Below are positions 8,691-18,244 of a stretch of DNA of 64,000 nt, piece by piece (position 1 is the first letter of the stretch; each line of letters starts with the position of its first letter). Source of the stretch: Conchiformibius sp. Lineage in GTDB: Bacteria > Pseudomonadota > Gammaproteobacteria > Burkholderiales > Neisseriaceae. The position numbers and the translations under genes were made by a program. The stretch spans positions 1 to 64,000 of the forward strand of contig JASBYJ010000011.1 in the NCBI GenBank assembly GCA_029984035.1. The letters run 5' to 3'. The notes beneath the pieces were generated by a model. It was not told where the DNA came from, did not search any database, and saw nothing but the letters and a program-made list of their open reading frames with translations.

Positions 8691-10124
8691 TTAAGCAATA
8701 TCGATACACAAATATTTCATTTCCAAATATTCCTCTATTCCGTAGCGGCTGCCTTCACGACCCAAGCCGCTGGCTTTAATCCCGCCGAACGGTGCGGCTT
8801 CGTTGCTAATCAAACCCGTATTGATGCCGACCATGCCGTATTCCAAAGCCTCGCCCACCCGCCATTGGCGGGCGGTGTCGCGGGTAAACAGGTAGGCGGC
8901 CAAGCCGAATTCGGTATGGTTGGCACGGGCGATGACTTCTGCTTCGGTATCGAAACGAAACAGCGGCGCAACCGGCCCGAAGGTTTCTTCACGCGCGATT
9001 GCCATGTCATCGTTGGCTTCCGTAAGCACGGTCGGCTCGAAAAACGTGCCGCCCAAACTGCTGCGTTTGCCCCCGCTCAGGCATACCGCTCCTTTGGCCA
9101 AAGCATCGGCAATATGTTCTTCCACTTTGGACAAGGCTTTTCGGTCAATCAAAGGGCCTTGCTGCACGCCCGTTTCCAAGCCGTTACCGAGTTTCAGGCT
9201 GCCTGCTTTTTCGGCCACTTTTTGTGCGAATTCTTGATAAATGCCTGCCTGAACATAAACGCGGTTGGTGCATACGCACGTTTGCCCGCTGTTGCGGAAT
9301 TTGCTGGCAATCAAACCTTCCGCCGCTTTGTCCAAATCGGCATCGTCAAATACGATAAACGGCGCATTGCCGCCCAGCTCCAAGCTGAGTTTTTTAATAT
9401 GTTGGGCACTGTTGCGGAAAATCTCCCTGCCTACTTCGGTAGAACCGGTAAAGCTGATTTTGCGGACAACCGGATTTTCGGCAAAGGCGTCGGCGATATG
9501 TCCGGCATGGCCGCAGACAACCGCAAACGCATCTTGCGGCACGCCTGCGCCATAAGCCAATATGGCAAGCGCATACGCGCTCAAGGGTGTTTTAGAAGCA
9601 GGCTTCACCAACATGGCGCAACCCGCCGCCAAGGCGGGAGCGGCCTTGCGTGTAATCATGGCGGAGGGGAAATTCCAAGGCGTAATCGCGGCAGTAACAC
9701 CGATGGCCTGCTTGACAACCAACATTCTTTGCGTGTGCTTCAGCGGTGTCAGCACATCGCCATCAGAGCGTCTGGACTGTTCGGCAAACCAGCGGATAAA
9801 CGAAGCCGCATAGTCGATTTCGCCGCGAGATTCATTCAGACTTTTGCCCTGCTCCATCGTCATCAAACGCGCCAAAGTTTCTTTGTGTCCGCACACGGCG
9901 TGATACCACTGCCACAAAATATCGGCACGTTCCAATGCCGTTTTTGAGGCCCACCGTTTTTGTGCCGTTTGCGCGCGGGCAATCGCCTGATGCACGCCTT
10001 CGGCAGAAACCGTACGCACATAGGCGACAGTGTCGCCCGTGGCAGGATTATCGACTGTCAGGCTGCCTGAAAAGGGTTCAAAACGGATATCGGGATGTTG
10101 TAATAATGCTTGGATGGCTTGCAT
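8691..10124 (-). CDS. gabD: NAD(P)+-dependent succinate-semialdehyde dehydrogenase
   Basis: Oxidises succinic semialdehyde to succinate, the last step of 4-aminobutyrate degradation. The 477-aa protein is a full-length aldehyde dehydrogenase. It has the Rossmann segment ITPWNFPSAMITRK near 145, FTGSTEVGREI near 228, the catalytic Glu in LELGGNAPF near 250, and the catalytic Cys in NSGQTCVCTNR near 285. The overall pattern (PFGGIKASGLGREGS at the C-terminus) fits GabD best. Other semialdehyde substrates cannot be excluded. No gabT or GABA transporter is adjacent. One DUS lies within the N-terminal coding part (near 10063). Confidence 0.88.
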   Translation of the reverse strand: MQAIQALLQHPDIRFEPFSGSLTVDNPATGDTVAYVRTVSAEGVHQAIARAQTAQKRWASKTALERADILWQWYHAVCGHKETLARLMTMEQGKSLNESRGEIDYAASFIRWFAEQSRRSDGDVLTPLKHTQRMLVVKQAIGVTAAITPWNFPSAMITRKAAPALAAGCAMLVKPASKTPLSAYALAILAYGAGVPQDAFAVVCGHAGHIADAFAENPVVRKISFTGSTEVGREIFRNSAQHIKKLSLELGGNAPFIVFDDADLDKAAEGLIASKFRNSGQTCVCTNRVYVQAGIYQEFAQKVAEKAGSLKLGNGLETGVQQGPLIDRKALSKVEEHIADALAKGAVCLSGGKRSSLGGTFFEPTVLTEANDDMAIAREETFGPVAPLFRFDTEAEVIARANHTEFGLAAYLFTRDTARQWRVGEALEYGMVGINTGLISNEAAPFGGIKASGLGREGSRYGIEEYLEMKYLCIDIA

Positions 10125-10225
10125 AGGAGATAATCTTTACATATAGATTGGATATCAAACAGGCTGTGATGCGGTAAAAACAGCAAACGCTACGGCTTCG
10201 GCAGCCGTTTTAGCACACATTCATC

Positions 10226-11968
10226 TTAGCTGCCGCCCTCCTCCTCTTTAGACATTTTCAAGCCCAGCGAACGGATATAACCTTGTTCGTCCAAGTCCTT
10301 GACCGTGATGCGTACGCCGCCGAAATTCAGCCTGTCGCCTGCCACCGATACGCCGCCAAAGTGTTCGCGGAATTTGTCCGCCAACGTGCTGCCTGCATCG
10401 GCTTCGTCTGTCTTTAAGCCGTAGGCAAATGCCAAATCGCCAATCTTGACATCGGGTTTGACTTCGAACTCACCGTAAAACGACAACTCATCATGAGTTT
10501 GGCTGCCGCCTGCAAATTGCAGGGCAAAGTCATCACCCAACTGTTCGGGCAGCAAATACCAAGCGATATCATCGGGCTGCATTTGGGTTGTGAAATCGAC
10601 ATGAACGGTTTGGCCCTTGCGCACAAGGGTAAACAGGCGGCTGCCTGAAAACCGTGCGTCGCGCGTCATGGCATACGGATGGCTTTTTTCCGCATCCGAG
10701 CCTTTTTCCACGCGAAACGCCTGCATGGTAACCGACAGCTTTTTGTCCAACCACAATTCGCGGCTGTCCAGAGGTTCGGGCTTGGGCGGCAAAACCATAT
10801 TCATTTTCTGCGCCAATACGGGAATGGTTGTTCCCTGTATCAGCAGCGACAAAATCACTACCGCAAAGGCTACGTCAAACAATAATCTGGCGTTTTCCAC
10901 GCCGCTCATCAACGGCATGATGGCCAGCGTTACCGGCACCGCTCCGCGCAATCCCACCCAACTGATATAGGCGATTTCGCGGCGGCTGTATTTAAACCAT
11001 TTAATCGAGCTGTACACTGCCAGCGGGCGCGCCACCAAAATCAAAAAACCTGCAACCGCCAATGCCAAATGCCATTGTTCCCACAGGCGCGAGGGCGTAA
11101 CCAACAACCCCAAAACCAAAAACATCGCCGCCTGAGAAAGCCACGCCAGCCCGTCCATCACATTCAAAACGTGCTCGGTAGAAGAATTGCGCACATTCCC
11201 CACCATCACGCCGGCCAAATACACCGCCAAAAACCCGCTGCCGCCCGAAAGGTTGCACAAGGCAAATACCAACACGCCTCCGGAAGCGACCAAAAGCGCA
11301 TACAACCCTTCCGCCAAGCGGATACGCGCCAACAGCAATGCCATAATTTTGCCGCTGCCCAAACCGAACAAAACGCCCAAACCCAATTGCCGTACCAACA
11401 TACCGATAGTCGAAAACGCAGTGGTTTGTTCAGGCTGCGTGAGCAAGCTGATAAAAATCGTTACCAGCAAAATCGCCATCGGGTCGTTAATACCCGATTC
11501 CAACTCCAATGTTGCCTGAATACGGGCGTTCAGCCGCACCCCGCTGTTACGCAACAGAGAAAACACCGCCGCCGCATCGGTAGAGCCGACTATCGCCCCC
11601 ATCAAAAGCCCCCATTTCCAACCCACATCCAGCAGCAAAGTAACAAACACACCCAACAAAGCAACGCTTGCCAACACCCCCCAACTGGCCAACACAGCCG
11701 CAGGTTTCAAAGCAATGCGGAAAGTGGCGAAACGGGTACGCAAACCGCCGTCCAACAAAATCACCGCCAAAGCCAGCTGACTGACAACCGCCGCACCGAC
11801 AAAATTATCAAACGTAATACCGCCGATGCCCTCTTCGCCCGCCAGCATACCCACACCCAAGAACGCCAACAACAAAGGCATTCCCAGCCGCGCCGATACA
11901 CGGCTGGCCAATACGCTGGCAAACAGCAAAAAGGCCATTACGAGAAACAGCAGGTTCATGGTATCCAA
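10226..11968 (-). CDS. cvrA: Potassium/proton antiporter, CvrA (NhaP2) type
   Basis: A cation/proton antiporter of the CPA1 family in the inner membrane, expected to export K+ (and possibly other cations) in exchange for H+. The 580-aa protein has about 12 transmembrane helices in residues 1-400, with GSTDAAAVFSLLRN and ESGINDPMAILL typical of the ion-binding core. A cytoplasmic TrkA-C-like domain and a C-terminal CorC-like domain follow, the NhaP2/CvrA architecture. The TTG at 11968 sits 7 bp after AAGGAG and is preferred. The alternative ATG at 11959 is 16 bp away from that site. Confidence 0.88.
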   Translation of the reverse strand: MDTMNLLFLVMAFLLFASVLASRVSARLGMPLLLAFLGVGMLAGEEGIGGITFDNFVGAAVVSQLALAVILLDGGLRTRFATFRIALKPAAVLASWGVLASVALLGVFVTLLLDVGWKWGLLMGAIVGSTDAAAVFSLLRNSGVRLNARIQATLELESGINDPMAILLVTIFISLLTQPEQTTAFSTIGMLVRQLGLGVLFGLGSGKIMALLLARIRLAEGLYALLVASGGVLVFALCNLSGGSGFLAVYLAGVMVGNVRNSSTEHVLNVMDGLAWLSQAAMFLVLGLLVTPSRLWEQWHLALAVAGFLILVARPLAVYSSIKWFKYSRREIAYISWVGLRGAVPVTLAIMPLMSGVENARLLFDVAFAVVILSLLIQGTTIPVLAQKMNMVLPPKPEPLDSRELWLDKKLSVTMQAFRVEKGSDAEKSHPYAMTRDARFSGSRLFTLVRKGQTVHVDFTTQMQPDDIAWYLLPEQLGDDFALQFAGGSQTHDELSFYGEFEVKPDVKIGDLAFAYGLKTDEADAGSTLADKFREHFGGVSVAGDRLNFGGVRITVKDLDEQGYIRSLGLKMSKEEEGGS

Positions 11969-12491
11969 AAAACAACTCCTTCAGACGCGGCAGAAAAAAC
12001 AGGCCAAAGCACCGCATGAAACACCCAACGGTTGCAGAGCCGAATAAACAACCTTTTCTGATTTAATAAGGCGTAAAAGACGCACGCCCAATCCGGCAAA
12101 GCAATGTCTCGGCATCATCATTCCAATATGAACCAGCGGCATACCTTGTCCATAAAAGATGGTTGAAATTATAGTGTATCTGTTTTTTGAAGAATATATA
12201 CATACGCAATATCCGCAGCATCATCGGCTGCATAAGCCTGAATTCCGACGTTTTCCTCCAATAATTAATTTAAAACAGTATGCCGGCCGACTATCATTTC
12301 CGACCGAATTGCCACCCGTTTGGCATTGCAACACATCCAAGCTGCCTGAAACGCTTATCCCATTTTCAGGCAGCTTATCCCGACAATTTGATACCGCAAC
12401 GAAACAGGGGCTCTGCCAATTCCGCACCGTCCGCACGGTTTGTTCAACAACATCCCGCATTATCAGGCTACGCGCTTAATTCCCCATCGTG
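11969..12491. other. Intergenic region between cvrA and dtd
   Basis: Holds no supported gene. There are partial DUS pieces near 12342 and 12364 (AGCTGCCTGAA and TTCAGGCAGCTT). The plus-strand open frame at 12159 has no recognisable product. Confidence 0.5.
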
Positions 12492-12926
12492 CTAAACCTG
12501 CAACCAAAACGTAACCGGCCCGTCATTCACCAACGAAACCTGCATATCCGCGGCGAAGCGCCCTGTAGCCGTTTCGATTTTTTCGGCGCAACGCCGGCAG
12601 AAATAATCGTACAAAACCTGCGCCGATTCAGGGCCGGCTGCATGCGAAAAACTCGGACGCAGCCCTTTCGCGGTATCCGCCGCCAAAGTAAACTGCGACA
12701 CAGCCAACACCGCTCCGCCTGCCTGCCGGACGTTCAAATTCATTTTACCGTTTTCATCGGAAAACACCCGATAAGACAAAACCTTGTCCAGCAGCTTGTC
12801 AGCACCGCCCTCGGTGTCGTGCCGTTCCACTCCGAGCAACACCAGCAAACCTTTGCCGATACTGCCCACGGTTTCGCCGCCAATGTCCACGTGCGCTTGG
12901 GTAACGCGCTGAATGAGTGCAATCAT
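12492..12926 (-). CDS. dtd: D-aminoacyl-tRNA deacylase
   Basis: Hydrolyses D-amino acids wrongly attached to tRNA, for example D-Tyr-tRNA, so that they do not block translation. The 144-aa protein has the two family motifs: SQFTLAAD near 78 and NDGPVTFWL at the C-terminus (the Gly-cisPro-type motif that selects D-amino acids). It starts MIALIQRVTQAHVDI. A Shine-Dalgarno AGGAA precedes the ATG at 12926. It is divergent from scpA, with 77 bp between the starts. Confidence 0.95.
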   Translation of the reverse strand: MIALIQRVTQAHVDIGGETVGSIGKGLLVLLGVERHDTEGGADKLLDKVLSYRVFSDENGKMNLNVRQAGGAVLAVSQFTLAADTAKGLRPSFSHAAGPESAQVLYDYFCRRCAEKIETATGRFAADMQVSLVNDGPVTFWLQV

Positions 12927-13003
12927 GACAGGTTCCTATTGGATAGAAAAAGCGGTAATTATATAATCAGCCTGCTTTTTCAGGCTGCCTGAAACTTTAA
13001 ACG

Positions 13004-13786
13004 ATGAATTCCACACCCGTATCTGCTGTCGCTTATCTGTTTGGCGAAGCTGTAAACGACATTCCCCCCGATTTGTTTATCCCGCCCGATGCATTGCGGG
13101 TGATGCTGCACCATTTTGAAGGCCCGCTGGATTTGCTGCTGTATTTGATACGCAAACAAAATCTCGATGTGCTGGACATTCCCATGGAGCATATCACCGG
13201 CCAATATCTGGGCTATATCGCGCAACTTGATACACAACAATTCGATTTGGCGGCAGAATATCTCTTAATGGCAGCGGTTTTGGTAGAAATCAAATCGCGC
13301 CTGCTTCTGCCTGCGCCCGAACGGGAAAACGAAGAAGAGGAAGACCCGCGTGCAGAATTGGCGCGGCGTTTGTTGATGTATGAACAAATCAAACAGGCGG
13401 CGGCAGATTTGGATGCTCTGCCGCGTGCGGGACGCGATTTCGCTTGGGCGTACCTGCCTCTGGAAATGACCGTTGCCGCAAAATTGCCCCCCGTTCAGGC
13501 AGCCGATTTAACCCGTGCCTGGCTGGATATTCTGTCTCGGGCGCAACACAGGCAAAACCATTCGGTAGAAACCGAAACCTTATCCGTACGCGATGTCATG
13601 GACGACATCATGCAGCGTTTGCGTCATCACCATACGGCTTTGCCTTTCCGCTCGTTATTTTCAGGCAGCCTGAGTGCAGCGCAACTGGTGGTAACGTTCA
13701 TTGCCCTGTTGGAATTGGTTAAAGAAGGTCTGGTATCGGTGCAACAGGAAGAAGCTTTTGGCGAGCTGCACCTATCGGCTGCCTGA
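13004..13786 (+). CDS. scpA: Segregation and condensation protein A
   Basis: A kleisin subunit that, with ScpB, bridges SMC heads in chromosome condensation. The 260-aa protein carries the N-terminal SMC-binding segment FEGPLDLLLYLIRKQNLDVLDI (shown by its start and end residues, about 38-60) and AAEYLLMAAVLVEIKSRLLL, then a C-terminal winged helix. A basic HRQNHSV linker separates them. The last codons GCT GCC TGA are part of a DUS (11 of 12 bases), and an internal DUS encodes FSGSL. No scpB or smc is adjacent. The ribosome site is weak. Confidence 0.93.
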   Translation: MNSTPVSAVAYLFGEAVNDIPPDLFIPPDALRVMLHHFEGPLDLLLYLIRKQNLDVLDIPMEHITGQYLGYIAQLDTQQFDLAAEYLLMAAVLVEIKSRLLLPAPERENEEEEDPRAELARRLLMYEQIKQAAADLDALPRAGRDFAWAYLPLEMTVAAKLPPVQAADLTRAWLDILSRAQHRQNHSVETETLSVRDVMDDIMQRLRHHHTALPFRSLFSGSLSAAQLVVTFIALLELVKEGLVSVQQEEAFGELHLSAA

Positions 13787-14363
13787 AAACCGCAAAAGAC
13801 CATAATTGATTGACGTAGTATTCAGAAAAATAAGCAAGAAAGAATGACATCCATAAACGGAACTTAACCGAAATCCGTTGTAAATCCGTAATTCGAAAAA
13901 TCATTCTTACCGAAATACTTCATCTGCTACCGCATACGGCCTGCCATGACTTCTGAGTACTCTAACACTGCCTTAATCAGGCGCAACAGGGTGATTTTCC
14001 CATCAACCGCATCATCGGCATTCATAAAGATACAATCAAAGCATAATCAGCAGAACTCGCCCATTGCATAAAAATAATCTGCGAAACCTTTGCATTTCAG
14101 AAGCTTTATCGCCCCTCACTGCAAAACGCAGCAATCATACCGCCCCATCTCTTAAGTGCGCCACCAACGGATAAATGCCTTGAAATACGGCGGGCATTAT
14201 CCGTTTATACCACTACATCCATCGCTCCCCGAGAATTTCAAATAGCCTTTTACATGGTAAAAACTTGCCGTTAAACAAGGCACAAGCTATACTTGCAAAC
14301 AAATCATAACAAAATTCAAAAAATTTACACTCTAAATTAACTTTTATTAACAGGAGCAGCCGA
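13787..14363. other. Intergenic region upstream of the DASS transporter gene
   Basis: 577 bp in which I see no gene, DUS pair or repeat copy. It probably contains the transporter promoter. A minus-strand frame at 14213-14485 overlaps the next gene and has no recognisable content. Confidence 0.45.
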
Positions 14364-15788
14364 GTGGTTAATTTCAAGGACAATCCCAGCCAGAAAAACC
14401 TGCCGGAAAACCTATCGCTGGAAAGCGCACAAACACCGGTAACCAGTTTTCGCGGGCTGATTGTAACGATTATTGCAGCAATCATCAGTGCAATCGTATT
14501 TCAAATTCTGCCTTATGACGATATGGTCAAACGCGGGCTGACGATTTTGCTGTTTGTCGCCATTTTATGGTTTACCGAAGCTGTACACATCACGGTAACG
14601 GCATTGATGGTACCTTTGCTGGCGGTGATTTTCCAAATTCCCGACATGAGTACCAAACAGGCACTGGCCAACTTTGCCGACCCCGTGATTTATGTGTTTT
14701 TCGGTGGTTTCGCTTTGGCTACCGCACTGCATATGCAGCGCTTGGACAGAAAAATCGCCATTTGGGTATTGTCGCTGTCGCGCGGCAATATGTTTTTGTC
14801 GATTTTGATGATTTTTGCGGTAACCGCTTTGCTTTCGATGTGGATTAGCAACACCGCCACCGCCGCCATGATGCTGCCTTTGGCAATGGGCTTGATGTCG
14901 CACATCGACAAAGAAAAAGACCGTAAAACATATGTATTTGTTTTATTGGGAATCGCTTATTGCGCCAGTATCGGCGGCTTGGGTACGCCCGTGGGTTCTC
15001 CGCCCAACGCCATCGCGGTTAAGGCGCTGAATCTCGAATTCGCGCAATGGATGGGCTACGGCATACCGATTATGCTGATTCTATTGCCCGCCATGGTGGC
15101 CTCTTTATACTGGGTACTCAAACCCAACTTCAAAGAGAAAGTACACTTAACCGAAAAAGAAGACATTCCTTGGACGCTGCACCGCGTGATTACCGTATGC
15201 ATCTTCGTCGTTACCGCTTTGGCGTGGATGTTCGGTTCGCAAATCTCCAAACTCACCGGCATCAAATCCATCGACAGCGTCATCGCGCTGACTGCCGCCA
15301 TCGCCGTAGTCGTATTGGGCACGGTGAGCTGGCGTGAAATTGCCCGCAATACCGACTGGGGTGTCTTAATGCTCTTTGGCGGCGGGATTTCCCTGAGCGT
15401 GATGATGCAGAAATCAGGCGCGGCAACAGCCTTGGGAACAGGCATTGAAACCATCGCAGGCGGTACACATCCCCTAGTCGTAATTATTGCCGTAACCATG
15501 CTGATTGTGTTCCTGACCGAATTCACCAGCAACACCGCCTCAGCCGCTTTATTGGTGCCTGTCGCGGCAAGCATCGCCGCCAATATGGGGCTGCCTGAAC
15601 AAGTTCTGGTGCTGATTATCGGCATCGGCGCATCTTGTGCGTTTATGATGCCCGTAGGCACGCCGCCGAACGCCATCGTATTCGGCACAGGCCTCATCAA
15701 GCAAAAAGAAATGATACGGGCGGGAATGTATTTAAGCCTGCTGAGTATTGTCGTTATCAGTGCATGGGCGTATTTGTTCCTGCTCTGA
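14364..15788 (+). CDS. SLC13/DASS family sodium:dicarboxylate or sulfate symporter
   Basis: Inner membrane transporter of the divalent anion:sodium symporter family. The 474-aa protein has 11-12 hydrophobic segments. It carries the duplicated SNT motifs that bind Na+ and anion: WISNTATAAMMLP near 165 and EFTSNTASAALLVP near 390. Each is followed by a GGLGTPVGSPPNA / MMPVGTPPNA loop. The GTG start at 14364 has AGGAGC 7 bp upstream. The substrate (dicarboxylate, citrate or sulfate) cannot be read from the sequence. A DUS-pair terminator follows at 15871. Confidence 0.9.
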   Translation: MVNFKDNPSQKNLPENLSLESAQTPVTSFRGLIVTIIAAIISAIVFQILPYDDMVKRGLTILLFVAILWFTEAVHITVTALMVPLLAVIFQIPDMSTKQALANFADPVIYVFFGGFALATALHMQRLDRKIAIWVLSLSRGNMFLSILMIFAVTALLSMWISNTATAAMMLPLAMGLMSHIDKEKDRKTYVFVLLGIAYCASIGGLGTPVGSPPNAIAVKALNLEFAQWMGYGIPIMLILLPAMVASLYWVLKPNFKEKVHLTEKEDIPWTLHRVITVCIFVVTALAWMFGSQISKLTGIKSIDSVIALTAAIAVVVLGTVSWREIARNTDWGVLMLFGGGISLSVMMQKSGAATALGTGIETIAGGTHPLVVIIAVTMLIVFLTEFTSNTASAALLVPVAASIAANMGLPEQVLVLIIGIGASCAFMMPVGTPPNAIVFGTGLIKQKEMIRAGMYLSLLSIVVISAWAYLFLL

Positions 15789-15870
15789 CACTCAACGGCT
15801 TGCTGTCGGTGGATACTTTGCCGCACTCCGTATAGCGGCAAATCGCTGCCCAACCCGTTTCCATTCACAC

Positions 15871-15905
15871 AAAAGGCTGCCTGAAAAACTTCAGGCAGCC
15901 TTTTA
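15871..15905 (+). terminator. DUS inverted-pair terminator
   Basis: AAAGGCTGCCTGAA pairs with TTCAGGCAGCCTTT and is followed by TATTG. Two DUS in opposite orientation make the stem, the usual neisserial arrangement. It ends the transporter transcript. Confidence 0.8.
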
Positions 15906-15984
15906 TTGTCGTAACGATATGCCTTCTTGCTGACAATTACGGCAATCGGTAGTACCATTACACGCTTTGCAATCGGAGTTCTCC

Positions 15985-16125
15985 ATGTCGGCACAAGCGC
16001 AATCGGATGATTTAACGGACAACTGGGACGACTTGCTGGAAAGTTTTGAGGGCGTTGTTGTAGAAGGCGGCGCAGATGCCGCAGCCGAAGATGACAATTG
16101 CGAAGGCGGGGCGTGTAAAATCTAA
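15985..16125 (+). CDS. Small acidic protein, 46 aa, CX5C-type tail
   Basis: The frame starts MSAQAQSDDLTDNWDDLLES and ends DDNCEGGACKI. A GGAG Shine-Dalgarno site lies 6 bp before the ATG. The protein is strongly acidic, has no membrane segment, and ends with two cysteines five residues apart. I do not know its function. Composition and start context make it a likely real gene although very short. It lies between the DUS terminator and tRNA-Arg. Confidence 0.6.
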   Translation: MSAQAQSDDLTDNWDDLLESFEGVVVEGGADAAAEDDNCEGGACKI

Positions 16126-16196
16126 ACCCGCCGGCTTTCAGGCAGCCTTCGAAAACAAAACATCAAGTGCGTTTTCTTGTCGTTGCTGCCCAATAT

Positions 16197-16271
16197 CCCG
16201 CCGTAGTTCAACGGATAGAACGTATGCCTCCTAAGCGTAAAATACAGGTTCGATTCCTGTCGGTGGGGCCA
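16197..16271 (+). tRNA. tRNA-Arg (anticodon CCU)
   Basis: Cloverleaf of 75 nt. The acceptor stem CCCGCCG / CGGTGGG has one G-T pair. The anticodon stem TATGC / GCGTA encloses loop CTCCTAA, with anticodon CCT reading AGG. The T arm is ACAGG-TTCGATT-CCTGT. The discriminator G is followed by an encoded CCA at 16269-16271. A terminator follows directly. Confidence 0.95.
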
Positions 16272-16277
16272 AATATG

Positions 16278-16308
16278 AAAGACCGCTTTTAAGGCGGTCT
16301 TTTTTATT
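16278..16308 (+). terminator. Terminator of the tRNA-Arg transcript
   Basis: AAAGACCGC (16278-16286) pairs with GCGGTCTTT (16294-16302), followed by TTTTA. It begins 7 bp after the tRNA. Confidence 0.88.
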
Positions 16309-16719
16309 TGCCGGGTAGGGTTGCGTTATGCTTTCATGGCAACCGAAAGAGCAATACCGCGATGTTCTATTACTGTCGGCGATTATCGCGTGTTGTTCAT
16401 TAATCGGAGCGATTGTTTCGGTGCTAGTCCGCCTTATTCTGAAAGTGTCCTGTTTGCCACTCTAAAAATGTTTCTTTACCCGGGCACTTCTTTTCTTATC
16501 CGGCGGAATATCGTGCTGGATAGTAAACGGTTAAAGCATGAAGCAGGCTGCCTGAAAAACGGTATTGCAGTTTGAATGATGTTTTGTTTGCTTAACTAAC
16601 GACAATCGGATTTTGCCGTCTTGCCGTCATTCGTGGCATTGAGCGTTTACCTGTTGCGGATTGCACAAACGACAACCGCCCGACAATACTCCATCGGGCG
16701 GTTGGTTTATGTATTCGGA
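16309..16719. other. Intergenic region after tRNA-Arg
   Basis: No supported gene, and no integrase or attachment-site remnant next to the tRNA. A DUS lies near 16545. A hairpin ACCGCCCGA / TCGGGCGGT at about 16676-16704 may end the downstream minus-strand gene. Confidence 0.5.
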
Positions 16720-17100
16720 TTAGCGTGCCGAACAGCTTTTGAACAAGATTTCATCACGAGGAGAGGTAATCATCATGCCGGCATTGCGGACGTTGCTGCT
16801 GTCGATAGCATCGCCGCCCAATCGGTAGCCGTTTGCATCTTGGAAGAAAGAACCCACGCTGTCGGAATTGTTCAAATCATACTTCATTACGCGGGTTTTA
16901 CCGTTTAAACGGGCGGCAGCGGCAACGGGAACGCCCGCAGCATTGAAGCTGTAGTTCACGGTAACGCGTTTGCCGCCTTGGCAGCTGTAGTTGACGCTGG
17001 TGCGTTTGGTCACTTTATCGGCTTTAACGGGAGAGGCAGATGCCGAAGCAATCAAACCTACAGACAGTGCAGCAACAGTCAAAATGTGTACGGTTTTCAT
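16720..17100 (-). CDS. ACP-type lysozyme inhibitor (adhesin complex protein homologue)
   Basis: A 126-aa secreted protein with signal peptide MKTVHILTVAALSVGLIASA and probable cleavage after ASASA. The mature part matches meningococcal ACP: YSCQGGKRVTVNYSFN, then LNGKTRVMKYDLNNSDSV, then GYRLGGDAID, MMITSPRDEI and a final FKSCSAR. The two cysteines should form the MliC/PliC-fold disulfide. ACP is an outer membrane-associated inhibitor of C-type lysozyme and an adhesin and vaccine candidate. The ATG at 17100 with AAGGA upstream is preferred over the TTG two codons earlier. It is monocistronic. Confidence 0.85.
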   Translation of the reverse strand: MKTVHILTVAALSVGLIASASASPVKADKVTKRTSVNYSCQGGKRVTVNYSFNAAGVPVAAAARLNGKTRVMKYDLNNSDSVGSFFQDANGYRLGGDAIDSSNVRNAGMMITSPRDEILFKSCSAR

Positions 17101-17560
17101 TGGCAATTCCTTTAGTTGGAAGGTTGGATTAAGAGGGCGTTACACCTGCCCTAAACGGCAGGGCGGATATTAAGCGTGAAAAAGCGGCACCGTCCAGCGG
17201 ACTTACCAAGCTTTGCAGAGTTTGGCTGAACCAAGCGTTTTGTAAATGAAATCAAGATTTGGGATATGCCTTTAATGCAGGGTAAGTGGTAACGATGGGT
17301 TTTCAGGCTGCCTGAAAACGGTTGGACAGCTATCCGTCTGCATATAAGGATTGGATATAAGGCATGTTTGCTCACTGATTTTAAGCAGAAATATGTAATA
17401 TATGGCAAGAAGCAGACTTGACATCACAGCGGACAAAGTCGGCGGGTTAGCAGCTTAGTACGCTGCCTGAATATCCTGTTTCTGCACCATCATGCTTCGG
17501 TTGGGCATAATCAAAAAGCCCTGTGATTGCACAAGGCTTTCTGACTACGGTTCGGCAAAA
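17101..17560. other. Intergenic region between the ACP gene and gpmA
   Basis: No supported gene. It contains one DUS near 17308, a partial DUS at about 17461, and the probable gpmA terminator at 17512-17540 (AAAGCC...GGCTTT). Confidence 0.5.
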
Positions 17561-18244
17561 TTACAGATAGCGTTTGCCCAAGACTTTGAGCGAATCGTCC
17601 AAAGTGTACACCAAAGGTTGGCCGGTAGGAATTTCCAAACCCATGATGTCGTCGTCGGAAATGTTTTCGATATGTTTTGCCAATGCACGCAAAGAGTTGC
17701 CGTGCGCGGCAATCAAAACGCGTTTGCCGCCGAGAATGGCGGGGGCAATGCGGTCGTGCCACAGGGGCAATACGCGTTCTAAGGTAACTTTCAGGTTTTC
17801 GCCATCGGGCACGGCATCGGCAGGCAGATGGGCGTAACGGCGGTCGTTATGGGCGGAAAATTCATCATCGGCAGGCAAAAGCGGCGGCAGGGTGTCGTAA
17901 CTTCTGCGCCAAATGCGGACTTGTTCGTCACCGTATTTTTCCGCGGTTTGTTGTTTGTCCATGCCTTGCAGCTGACCGTAATGACGCTCGTTCAAACGCC
18001 AAGTTTTGATTTGCGGCACCCACAGTTGGTCGGATTCCTCCAATACCAGATTGCAGGTTTTGATAGCGCGGGTGAGTACGGAAGTAAAGGCGATATCAAA
18101 TTCATAACCCGCAGCTTTAAGTTTGCGGCCGGCGGCTTGCGCTTCGGCAATGCCTTGTTCGGACAATTTCACATCGCGCCAACCGGTAAACAGGTTTTTG
18201 GCGTTCCATTCGCTTTGTCCGTGACGGATGAAGACGAGTTCCAT
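17561..18244 (-). CDS. gpmA: 2,3-bisphosphoglycerate-dependent phosphoglycerate mutase
   Basis: Interconverts 3- and 2-phosphoglycerate in glycolysis and gluconeogenesis. The 227-aa protein begins MELVFIRHGQSEWNAKNLFT, with the phosphorylated histidine in RHGQSEWN. The second catalytic His is in AAHGNSLRAL near 180, and LNERHYGQLQG lies near 85. The open frame extends upstream to 18625, but the ATG at 18244 has AAAGGAAG at good spacing and is where homology starts. It is divergent from ffh. Confidence 0.95.
   Translation of the reverse strand: MELVFIRHGQSEWNAKNLFTGWRDVKLSEQGIAEAQAAGRKLKAAGYEFDIAFTSVLTRAIKTCNLVLEESDQLWVPQIKTWRLNERHYGQLQGMDKQQTAEKYGDEQVRIWRRSYDTLPPLLPADDEFSAHNDRRYAHLPADAVPDGENLKVTLERVLPLWHDRIAPAILGGKRVLIAAHGNSLRALAKHIENISDDDIMGLEIPTGQPLVYTLDDSLKVLGKRYL

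Noticed and set aside
16197..16719. tRNA-Arg as a possible prophage or island attachment site.
   Set aside because: No integrase, no duplicated tRNA end and no foreign composition were seen downstream.
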